Source: CAYNSB01 sp964399625 (GTDB lineage: Bacteria > Planctomycetota > Phycisphaerae > Phycisphaerales > UBA1924). Taken from it: a DNA stretch of 64,000 nt. The notes under the pieces were generated by a model that did not search any database, was not told the DNA's origin, and was given only the letters and a program-made list of their open reading frames with translations. The stretch covers positions 18,832-82,831 of the forward strand of contig CAYNSB010000010.1 in the NCBI GenBank assembly GCA_964399625.1, read 5' to 3'. Position 1 is the first letter of the stretch; each line of letters begins with the position of its first letter. Both the position numbers and the translations under genes were made by a program. Shown one piece after another: positions 57,658-64,000 of this stretch.

Positions 57658-58539
57658 GTGCCCCCAGAACCCGTCATCTCTCTGCGCCAGGTCGTCAAAC
57701 GCTTCGAGGGCAAGACGATCCTCGACGGCATCAACCTGGACATCTACCCCGGCGAGACCATGATCATCATGGGCGGCTCGGGCTCGGGAAAGTCCACGAC
57801 CTTGCGGACCATCATCGGGTCCATGCGCCCCGAGGAGGGCGAGGTCTGGATGTTCGGGCAGCGCATCGACACCCTCGCCGACGCGAAGCTCAACGACGTT
57901 CGCAAGCGCTTTGGCATCCTCTTCCAGTCCGGCGCGCTGTTCAACTCCATGACCCTGCGCGAGAACGTCGCCCTCCCGCTCATGGAGCACACCGACCTCT
58001 CCCCGGAAATCATCGACATCCAGGTCAAGATCAAGCTCGAGCTCGTGGGCCTGCGCGAGCACGCCGACAAGTACCCGGCCCAGATCTCGGGCGGCATGAA
58101 GAAGCGCGCGGGGCTCGCCCGGGCTCTGGCGCTCGATCCGCGGATCCTTTTCTACGACGAGCCCTCGGCCGGGCTCGATCCTGTCACCTCCGCCGAGATC
58201 GACCGCCTCATCATCGACCTCTCGAAGAAGATGGGCGTCACGAGCGTGGTGGTGACGCACGAGATGGACTCGGCGTTCGCGATCGCCGACCGCATGGCGA
58301 TGCTCGACAAGGGGCGCATGCTCAAGGTCGAGACGCGCCAGTGGTACGACGACCTGCGGAAGATGACCCACGTGGACGCGGCCAATCTGCCCGAGGATCA
58401 GCGGCTGATCCGCCAATTCCTGAGGGGCGACGCCGACGGACCGATCACCGAACGCCGCGCCGCGACCAACTACGCCGACGATCTCCTGGGCTCGCACGAA
58501 CCCGTGCCCGACCTGCCCAGCGTCGAGGCGACGCGCTGA
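57658..58539 (+). CDS. MlaF-like phospholipid transport ATPase
   Basis: A 293-residue ATPase for an MCE-type lipid transporter. Walker A GGSGSGKSTTLR, Q-loop ILFQSGALFNSMTLRENVALPL, signature QISGGMKKRAGLARALAL, Walker B ILFYDEPSAGLDPVTSAEI and switch VVVTHEMDSAF are typical of MlaF. The C-terminal 45 residues form an extension. The MlaD gene follows in the same direction with a 64-nt gap and its own promoter. An MlaE permease is expected elsewhere. GTG start. Confidence 0.9.
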   Translation: MPPEPVISLRQVVKRFEGKTILDGINLDIYPGETMIIMGGSGSGKSTTLRTIIGSMRPEEGEVWMFGQRIDTLADAKLNDVRKRFGILFQSGALFNSMTLRENVALPLMEHTDLSPEIIDIQVKIKLELVGLREHADKYPAQISGGMKKRAGLARALALDPRILFYDEPSAGLDPVTSAEIDRLIIDLSKKMGVTSVVVTHEMDSAFAIADRMAMLDKGRMLKVETRQWYDDLRKMTHVDAANLPEDQRLIRQFLRGDADGPITERRAATNYADDLLGSHEPVPDLPSVEATR

Positions 58540-58567
58540 CGATCTGCGCCTTTGTGCCGGTGTCGAT

Positions 58568-58597
58568 TTGGCAATCTGACTCTCACGGGTTTATCCT
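58568..58597 (+). promoter_or_regulatory. Complete promoter of mlaD-like gene, leaderless
   Basis: TTGGCA (58568-58573) and TATCCT (58592-58597) are 18 bp apart; the -10 ends 6 nt before the ATG at 58604. The best case where a -35, a -10 and a start codon line up without room for a leader. Confidence 0.7.
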
Positions 58598-58603
58598 CAG
58601 CCC

Positions 58604-59869
58604 ATGGCCCGCTCCTTCTCCAAGAACAACGTCCTCGCCGGGCTCTTCGTCATCGCGAGCCTGATCCTCGCGGTGTTCGTCGCGGTGCTCGTCTCGGGCG
58701 CGCAGAAGCTCCTGATCCCCACCAACGCGTACACCATCCGCTTCTCGCTCTCGGATGGCGCCGCGGGCATCAAGATGGGCTCGCTCGTCAATGTCGGCGG
58801 GCAGGAGGTCGGACGCGTCACCGCGATCGACTTCGATCGCCCAGCCCCCGACGCCATGCCCACGGGCGTCAAGGTCGGCGTGGTCATCCGCAAGACCATC
58901 ACGCTCTACACCGATTCGGCGGCGTTCCTCGAGCGCCCGCTCCTGGGATCCATGGGCACGATCAACATCATCCGCGCCGCCAAGCCCGACGCGCCGGGCA
59001 TCCCCCTCTCACCCGGGGCGCAGCTGGCGGGGATGATCGCGCCGCCCTCGTTCCTGGCGCAGGCGGGCTTTGGCCCGGAGCAGGCCAAGCAGATCCAGAA
59101 TCTCTTCTCGCGTGCCAACGACGTCGCCGATCGCGTCGATCGCATGAGCGCCAAGCTCGAGCAGGAGTTCGATCCCACGCTCAAGTCCGTCCGCGCCGCG
59201 GCGGACGACGTCGCCGACGTCACCGGCCGATTCCGCGCTAAGGCCCCGGAGTGGACGAACCAGCTCGACAAGCTGCTCGCCAGCGCCAACTCCGCGGCGG
59301 ACGACACCAAGAAGGCGATCGCCGATGTGCGCGCCGCGATCGACGCCAACCGCGCCGGGTTCGATCAGACCATCGCAAACATGCGTGAGATCACCCAGCG
59401 CGTGCGCGAGGAGACGGTGCCCGGCGTGAACGCCGCGGTCGCCAATCTGCAGAAGGGATCGGAGGACTTCAAGGGGGGCTTCGCGTCCCTCAACGCGACG
59501 CTCCGCGAGCAGGAGCCCAACCTGCGGCGCTCGCTGGCCAACTTCCGCCTCGCCTCCGACCAGATCAAGCTCGCCAGCGCCGAGATCCGGCGTTCGCCCT
59601 GGCGCCTGCTCTACTCGCCCAAGACGAAGGAACTCGAGAGCGAGCTCTTCTACAACGCCGCGCGGGCCTACGCCGAGGCCGTGTCCGACCTGCGGGCCGC
59701 GTCCGAGTCGCTCGAATCCAGCACCAAGCCCGCCCCCGCCCCCGGCGAGCTCGCCCCCGTGAGCGAGCAGGCGATCCAGGACATGCGGACGCGTCTGGAA
59801 TCGGCCTTCAAGCGGTACGACGAGGCCGAGAAGGTCCTGCTCAAGAAAATGGAAGAGAAGGCTCCCTAA
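58604..59869 (+). CDS. MlaD/MCE-family lipid-transport protein
   Basis: A 421-residue periplasmic lipid-binding protein anchored by one N-terminal helix (VLAGLFVIASLILAVFVAVLVSG). The MCE domain (about 38-150) reads YTIRFSLSDGAAGIKMGSLVNVGGQEVGRV with the family's hydrophobic loop LLGSMGTINII; a long helical, coiled-coil region (about 165-350) with DDVADRVDRMSAKLEQEF-type heptads follows, resembling the extended tube-forming MCE proteins. It probably works with the MlaF-like ATPase upstream to move phospholipids between membranes. Confidence 0.9.
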   Translation: MARSFSKNNVLAGLFVIASLILAVFVAVLVSGAQKLLIPTNAYTIRFSLSDGAAGIKMGSLVNVGGQEVGRVTAIDFDRPAPDAMPTGVKVGVVIRKTITLYTDSAAFLERPLLGSMGTINIIRAAKPDAPGIPLSPGAQLAGMIAPPSFLAQAGFGPEQAKQIQNLFSRANDVADRVDRMSAKLEQEFDPTLKSVRAAADDVADVTGRFRAKAPEWTNQLDKLLASANSAADDTKKAIADVRAAIDANRAGFDQTIANMREITQRVREETVPGVNAAVANLQKGSEDFKGGFASLNATLREQEPNLRRSLANFRLASDQIKLASAEIRRSPWRLLYSPKTKELESELFYNAARAYAEAVSDLRAASESLESSTKPAPAPGELAPVSEQAIQDMRTRLESAFKRYDEAEKVLLKKMEEKAP

Positions 59870-59938
59870 CAAGAGCGGGTGTCGCAGCGGGCAGCGTCGG
59901 CGAACGCCGGGTCTCTGCCCAGTGCCTCCCGGGTCCTC

Positions 59939-61168
59939 ATGCTCCGCACGCCGCCCCTCCATCACCTCCACGCCCGCGCCGCGATCGCGGCCCTTGCGAT
60001 GGGTGTCGCGGCCACCAGCACGCACGCACGCCCCGACGGCGATTCGACGACCGGCCAAGAGGCGGAGCGCGTGCTGGACCAGGGCATCTCCTGGGTCGAT
60101 CGCGCGCAGCAGCGCGTGATCGCGTTCAAACGCTCGACACGCGCAGCGCTCGACCATCGCATCGAGCTCGCCAGGCGCCCCTTGGGCATCTTCTTGGCGC
60201 AGGGGCCCATCGCTCCCGGACACGCGGCGTGGCTCCACGTCGCGGCAACGACTTCCGACGACACGCCCCTGCCGGTGGAGGGCGCCTCGTTCCCCGGCCA
60301 TCTCGTCCTGCTCATCCACGGGCTCGACGAGGGCGGTGATGTGTGGCACGACCTCGCGCCCGCGCTGGCGGGTGAGGGGCGCGCCGTGGCGCGCTTCGAC
60401 TACCCCTCAAACCAGGCGATCTCGCGCTCGGCGGACCTTCTCGCCGCCCATCTCCGCTCGCTGCGATCGCTAGGTGTATCGCGCATCGATATCGTCGCGC
60501 ACTCCATGGGCGGGCTCATCGCCCGCGACGCGCTGACCCGAGGCTCGATCTACGCGGGAGACGCCCAAGGAGCGCCGGGGCTTCCCGCGGTGCGCACGCT
60601 CATCATGATCGGCACGCCGCACGCCGGCTCGCCGTGGGCGCGTCTGGAGCCCGTCGCGCAGGCGATCAACATGGTCGATCGCGCAACGGCGGCACGACAG
60701 ATGAACGCCCTGCTCGGGTTTCTCACCGAGGGCGACGGGCAGGCCGGCCGAGACCTGCTCCCCGATTCCGAGTTTCTCGCGGACCTCAACGCCCGCCCCG
60801 CGCCCCGAGGCGTGCGCCTCGTCTCGATCGTCGGATCATTTCCCATGGACGCGGACAACGCCCTCGCTCGCGCAGCGCCCTGGCTCTCGCGCCTCGCGGG
60901 GCCGACGCGCGGCGAACGGTGGTCCCACGCGGCCCGCGCCGCAATCGCCAGCGCGCAGCAGCGACTGGGCGACGGCGTCGTGTCCGTCGGCTCGGCCTCA
61001 ACGCCCGCCTTCGCCGGGGAGGTCGTCCGAGTCCGCGCGGGGCACCGCGGCATGCTGACGGAACGTTCGCCCGACACGCTCCTGCGTCGCCTGGGCGTGG
61101 ATGCCGATGCGGCGCCCGCCATCCCGATCGTCGTCGAACGCCTCCGCGACGCCGACCAGATCCCGTAG
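59939..61168 (+). CDS. Secreted alpha/beta-hydrolase (lipase or esterase type)
   Basis: A 409-residue exported hydrolase. The signal ends AAIAALAMGVAATSTHA; the core shows the oxyanion strand LVLLIHGLDEGGDVW, the nucleophile elbow IVAHSMGGLIARDAL and IGTPHAGSPWARLEP, the pattern of PGAP1/triacylglycerol-lipase-type enzymes. The late HRG motif (VRAGHRGML) supplies the probable catalytic His. A GTG at 59879 would add 20 residues before the signal, so ATG 59939 is preferred. It follows the MlaD gene in the same direction; a link to phospholipid turnover is possible. Confidence 0.85.
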   Translation: MLRTPPLHHLHARAAIAALAMGVAATSTHARPDGDSTTGQEAERVLDQGISWVDRAQQRVIAFKRSTRAALDHRIELARRPLGIFLAQGPIAPGHAAWLHVAATTSDDTPLPVEGASFPGHLVLLIHGLDEGGDVWHDLAPALAGEGRAVARFDYPSNQAISRSADLLAAHLRSLRSLGVSRIDIVAHSMGGLIARDALTRGSIYAGDAQGAPGLPAVRTLIMIGTPHAGSPWARLEPVAQAINMVDRATAARQMNALLGFLTEGDGQAGRDLLPDSEFLADLNARPAPRGVRLVSIVGSFPMDADNALARAAPWLSRLAGPTRGERWSHAARAAIASAQQRLGDGVVSVGSASTPAFAGEVVRVRAGHRGMLTERSPDTLLRRLGVDADAAPAIPIVVERLRDADQIP

Positions 61169-61171
61169 AAT
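61166..61171 (+). promoter_or_regulatory. -10 box of the HYExAFE gene, overlapping the lipase stop codon
   Basis: TAGAAT ends 6 nt before the GTG at 61178; its TAG is also the stop codon of the lipase gene. Confidence 0.55.
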
Positions 61172-61177
61172 GCGTCC

Positions 61178-61768
61178 GTGCAGCGGCGTCACCACTACGA
61201 GCAGGCCTTCGAGGAATACCTCCGCACCAGGCGAGTGCCCTACGTCGCCGTGGACGAGGCGAAGAAGGCCCTGCTCCCGGATGGGGCTCTGCTCCGCGTG
61301 CGCGACGAGGCCGCCGATACCGACACCTCCTCGGAGCGCTCGCTCAAGTCCTTCGATCTGGTCGTCTACGGCCCGCGTGAGCACTTGCTCGTCGAGGTGA
61401 AGGGGCGTCGCATCGCCCCGCGCACCCTGCGCGGCGCGCGGGCCCCCAACCCCGAGCGCCCCCGCGGACGCCCGCGCGCCCGCCTCGAGAACTGGGCCAC
61501 CGAGGACGACATCTGGTCGCTGGGCGTCTGGGAGACGCTCTTTGGCGATGGGTTCGTCGCGACGCTCGTGTTCATCTACTGGTGCGAGGAGCAGCCGCCC
61601 GCCCCGCTCTTCGAGGAGATCTTCGAGTTCCGGGGGCGCTGGTACGCGGTGCGTGCGGTGCGCGTGCGGGACTACGCGCAGGCCATGCGCCCACGCTCCT
61701 CGCGCTGGCGGACCGTCCACCTGCCCCAGAGCGAGTTCGATCGCATCAGCGGCCCGCTCTGCGCGTGA
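61178..61768 (+). CDS. HYExAFE-family protein with PD-(D/E)XK-like core
   Basis: A 196-residue protein of a planctomycete-enriched family named for its start: RRHHYEQAFEEYLRTRRVPY. The core pattern SFDLVVYGPREHLLVEVKGRR has the Asp, Glu-x-Lys spacing of PD-(D/E)XK nucleases, with intact Lys, so a nuclease or nucleic-acid-binding role is plausible. A basic Arg/Pro-rich loop (GARAPNPERPRGRPRARLEN) and an aromatic C-terminal half (LVFIYWCEEQPPAP) follow. The GTG start agrees with the -10 box that overlaps the preceding stop codon. Biological role unknown. Confidence 0.75.
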   Translation: MQRRHHYEQAFEEYLRTRRVPYVAVDEAKKALLPDGALLRVRDEAADTDTSSERSLKSFDLVVYGPREHLLVEVKGRRIAPRTLRGARAPNPERPRGRPRARLENWATEDDIWSLGVWETLFGDGFVATLVFIYWCEEQPPAPLFEEIFEFRGRWYAVRAVRVRDYAQAMRPRSSRWRTVHLPQSEFDRISGPLCA

Positions 61769-61817
61769 AACCGCCCGCCCCACCGCCGCTTATACTCATT
61801 CAGATCCGGGAGGCCCC

Positions 61818-62069
61818 ATGACCCGCACGCGCGCCCTCGCCCTGACCATCCTCCTCGCCCTCGGGGCCGGCACCGCCCAGGCCCAGCTCGGCACCACAGC
61901 GGACCAGCCCGCCGACGGAGCTAGCGCCTTCAACTCGGGCAAGGCCCCCGTGCCCAAGAAGGCCGACTCCGATCCCCCCGTGCTCTGGGGCTACTTCTGC
62001 GTGCTCGTCATCGTGGGTGCGGTCATCGGCACAAACCTCATCCCCAGCAAGCGCGGGCACCAGGACTGA
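61818..62069 (+). CDS. Small exported protein with C-terminal membrane helix
   Basis: An 83-residue protein: cleavable signal (RALALTILLALGAGTAQAQ), a short Ala/Ser/Lys linker, and a terminal helix VLWGYFCVLVIVGAVIGTNL followed by a basic end. No family recognised. A TATACT box at 61791-61796 and GGGAGG before the ATG give a short-leadered transcript, in contrast with the leaderless neighbours. It heads three small genes. Confidence 0.6.
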   Translation: MTRTRALALTILLALGAGTAQAQLGTTADQPADGASAFNSGKAPVPKKADSDPPVLWGYFCVLVIVGAVIGTNLIPSKRGHQD

Positions 62070-62100
62070 ACCCCCACAACCCTCCCCACGGAGCCCTCCC

Positions 62101-62397
62101 ATGCGCACGACCACCCTCCGACGTGGGCTCATCGCCCTCAACGCCGGGCTCGCCCTGACCCTTCTCGCGGTCGCCCTGGCGCCCGCGGCCGGTGCCCAGC
62201 CCCGTTCCACGCGCGCCCGCGGGGAGTACACCATGGTCTCGTCCAAGATCCAGGGCGGGAACTCCCACGTCGTGTACCTCGTCGATGCCGCGAACCAGGA
62301 GCTCGTTGGGCTGCGTTGGAACGAGTCCACCAAGGGGCTCGAGGGCGTCGGTTACCGCGACCTCATCCTCGATGCCCAGGCGAACCCCGGCCGCTGA
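62101..62397 (+). CDS. Small exported hypothetical protein
   Basis: A 98-residue protein with a signal (LNAGLALTLLAVALAPAAGAQ) and a compact domain (GEYTMVSSKIQGGNSHVVYL then VDAANQELVGLRWN). Its VVYLVDAANQELVGLRW core resembles VLLVLDGRSEELMVYRV in the next gene, so the two may share a beta-propeller-blade-like fold. Function unknown; the two genes are 16 nt apart and cotranslated. Confidence 0.55.
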   Translation: MRTTTLRRGLIALNAGLALTLLAVALAPAAGAQPRSTRARGEYTMVSSKIQGGNSHVVYLVDAANQELVGLRWNESTKGLEGVGYRDLILDAQANPGR

Positions 62398-62413
62398 ACC
62401 AGGAGACGATCCC

Positions 62414-62746
62414 ATGAACACCCCCTCGCTTCGGCGTCTCTCGGGCAATGCGGTCCTCAGCGCCACGGCGCTCGTGCTCGCGGCGGTCATCATCGCCCTC
62501 GCCGCCCATCCCTACGCCCGCGCCGATGTGGTCGGGCAGACCGGCAACCTCACCGCCCTCACCCTCACCGCGAGCCCGCAGGACGTCCTGCTCGTGCTCG
62601 ATGGACGATCCGAAGAGCTCATGGTCTACCGCGTGGAGAACCAGAACTCCGTCGAGCTCCACGCCCGCTACTCCGTGCCGCGCATCTTCGCCGATGCACG
62701 CAACCGCGCCACCGGTGGTGGCCTGGCACGTCCGACCACCCGATAG
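62414..62746 (+). CDS. Small exported hypothetical protein, related to its upstream neighbour
   Basis: A 110-residue protein with a signal or anchor (AVLSATALVLAAVIIALAAHPYARA) and a short domain with LTLTASPQDVLLVLDGRSEE and LMVYRVENQNSVELHARY. AGGAG lies upstream of the ATG. Small partner of the preceding gene; function unknown. Confidence 0.55.
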   Translation: MNTPSLRRLSGNAVLSATALVLAAVIIALAAHPYARADVVGQTGNLTALTLTASPQDVLLVLDGRSEELMVYRVENQNSVELHARYSVPRIFADARNRATGGGLARPTTR

Positions 62747-62905
62747 CCGATTCCTCACGTGTGAACCTCGCGGCCCCGAGCCGGGCCGGCCGCGAGCGAC
62801 TCCCCCCGATCGAGCCCGGCGACATCTCCGCCCGCAAGCCGACGCCCCCAGGTGCGTTCGTTGTGCGTGCGCGACGATGCCCGCCCGCGTGAGGAGTTCC
62901 GTTCC

Positions 62906-64000
62906 GTGCCCATCCTCCCCTTGCCCCAGTTCGAGGCCGACCTCGAGGCCGATCGCGCCGCGTACGAGGCCCTCAAGCCGCCCAAGACCATCGTCGTCCG
63001 CTTCGGCTCCATGAAGCTCGTGGGCGAGTTTGCCTACGACGGGGACGCCAAGCCCGGGTGCGGCAGCAAGCTCGTCGCCCGCACGCCCCGCGGCACCGAG
63101 CTGTGCGAGATGCTCACGACGACGTGCTCCAACTCGGGGTGCTCCAAGAGCGTCTCGCGCCAGGAGATGCTCAACTACATCGAGAACTCGGGCGGTCGCG
63201 ATTACCCGTTCTTCACCGACGGACGCATCCTTCGCGTCGCGACCAAGGAGGACCTCGACGCGCAGGCCCACCTCGAGCAGCGACGCCACGAGCTCAAGGT
63301 GCTCGCACGCGCCATCGCCGAGCGCCTGCACGTCCCCGCCAAGATCGTGGACGCCGAGGCGATCCTGGGACGCGAGCGCCTCACGATCTACTACATGAGC
63401 GAGGCCCGCCCGGACTTCTCGCAGTTCGTGCACGAGCTCGATCGCGAGACGGGGCACTCCCTCGGGCGCATCGACATGCGCTCCGTGGGCGCGCGGGATG
63501 AGGCCCGCCTCACCGCCGACTACGAGCGCTGCGGGCAGTACTGCTGCTGCAAGAACTTCCTCAAGGTCCTCAAGCCCATCTCGATGAAGGCCGCCAAGAC
63601 CCAGAAGGCCACGCTCGATCCGCTCAAGATCTCCGGGCGCTGCGGGCGCCTCATGTGCTGCCTGAGGTACGAGGACCAGACCTACGAGGAACTCAAGAAG
63701 CGGCTCCCGCGCCGCAAGACGCGCGTTGGAACGCCCGAGGGCGACGGGCTCGTGCTCGATGGACAGATACTCACCCAGCTCGTGCTCGTGCTCATCGAGA
63801 GCACGGGCAAGCAGGTCGCCATTCCCGTGGAGAACCTCACCGCGCCCGCCGGACCTCCGCCCGTCGCGGCGCCCTTCCCCGCGGGCCCCGCGCGTGAGGG
63901 CTCGCGCGACGCCCAGCGCGACAGCCAGCGCGGCCCGCGCGGCGGCGGCGCGCGCCCGGCGCGCGATGCCGGCCCGCGCGAGCGGGACGCCGGACCCAGG
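62906..64000 (+). CDS. PSP1-domain protein (RicT/YaaT-like), cut off at the right edge
   Basis: At least 365 residues. The PSP1 C-terminal domain is complete: HELKVLARAIAERLHVPAK, LTIYYMSEARPDFSQFVHEL, then the cysteine sets CGQYCCCKNFL and SGRCGRLMCCLRYEDQTYEEL, which in RicT (YaaT) help bind Fe-S clusters in the RNA-processing Y-complex. An extra Cys cluster lies upstream (CGSKLV, CEMLTTTCSNSGCSK). The chain continues into an Arg/Gly/Asp-rich tail (RGPRGGGARPARD) still open at the window end. The start is GTG 62906 with GAGGAG upstream. Confidence 0.85.
   Translation, partial: MPILPLPQFEADLEADRAAYEALKPPKTIVVRFGSMKLVGEFAYDGDAKPGCGSKLVARTPRGTELCEMLTTTCSNSGCSKSVSRQEMLNYIENSGGRDYPFFTDGRILRVATKEDLDAQAHLEQRRHELKVLARAIAERLHVPAKIVDAEAILGRERLTIYYMSEARPDFSQFVHELDRETGHSLGRIDMRSVGARDEARLTADYERCGQYCCCKNFLKVLKPISMKAAKTQKATLDPLKISGRCGRLMCCLRYEDQTYEELKKRLPRRKTRVGTPEGDGLVLDGQILTQLVLVLIESTGKQVAIPVENLTAPAGPPPVAAPFPAGPAREGSRDAQRDSQRGPRGGGARPARDAGPRERDAGPR

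Noticed and set aside
56227..58497. A 756-codon minus-strand frame over cysteine desulfurase, DUF4190 and MlaF genes
   Set aside because: It spans three well-supported plus-strand genes and reads as an Arg/Val/Asp/His-rich shadow.
62761..62892. A 43-codon plus-strand frame before the PSP1 gene
   Set aside because: Pro/Arg/Ala-rich, no family character, only a weak ATTCCT upstream and no ribosome site; it may be leader sequence.

Overview
The window looks like chromosome from a high-GC planctomycete, most likely class Phycisphaerae. The evidence is a set of lineage-typical signatures: PEP-CTERM proteins ending in a VPAPAS...RRRR tail, a protein ending in a doubled GC-type dockerin repeat, pseudopilins with a GFTLIELLVVIAII start and a C-terminal DGH motif, a membrane protein ending in a CxxCGY...CPECG zinc ribbon, a HYExAFE protein and strongly GC-biased third codon positions. 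No rRNA, tRNA, CRISPR array, transposase or phage gene was seen. A 10-N assembly gap lies at 26898-26907.

Layout. 0-6.4 kb: a sulfate-activation and sugar cluster (partial sat, glycosyltransferase, LysR regulator, cysC, an inserted lipoprotein gene, cysQ, GDP-mannose-epimerase-like protein) that would make PAPS, remove PAP and supply sugars. 6.5-10.7 kb: a 998-residue secreted metzincin-type protease and a UbiA prenyltransferase. 10.9-18.5 kb: a surface/secretion region with a Cys/His-rich peptide, two pseudopilins flanking two paralogous secreted proteins with different C-terminal sorting tags, and a 1271-residue beta-helix/VCBS/ASPIC protein. 18.7-31.1 kb: sensor kinase, miaB, arsC and an aquaglyceroporin, arginine decarboxylase, orphan barstar, a gap-damaged universal stress protein, a LolA-like protein, an S41 protease and a deoxyhypusine-synthase homologue. 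31.2-34.8 kb: a hypothetical gene and four tandem paralogous PEP-CTERM genes. 35.2-40.4 kb: a MacA-MacB-TolC type efflux operon. 40.6-47.6 kb: glyoxalase-fold protein, RtcB, a methyltransferase, glycyl-tRNA synthetase, an HTTM protein and a GNAT. 47.6-52.7 kb: two ketosynthases bracketing an RGG-tailed GxxExxY protein, then a class A beta-lactamase-like lipoprotein. 53.3-64 kb: rnpA-yidD, TetR, two Mla-type ATPases, cysteine desulfurase, an MlaD protein, a lipase, small secreted proteins and a PSP1/RicT-type protein running off the edge.

Two themes cross the window. First, at least 17 genes have a TANNNT -10 box ending only 5-8 nt before the start codon and no Shine-Dalgarno sequence, which points to widespread leaderless transcription; other genes (cysC, pseudopilin 1, macA, the PEP-CTERM genes) have good purine-rich ribosome sites. 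Second, several genes look recently rearranged: a 44-bp direct repeat duplicates the start of cysQ around an inserted lipoprotein gene, rnpA carries an in-frame palindromic insert, and the PEP-CTERM array has a possible decayed fifth 5' end.
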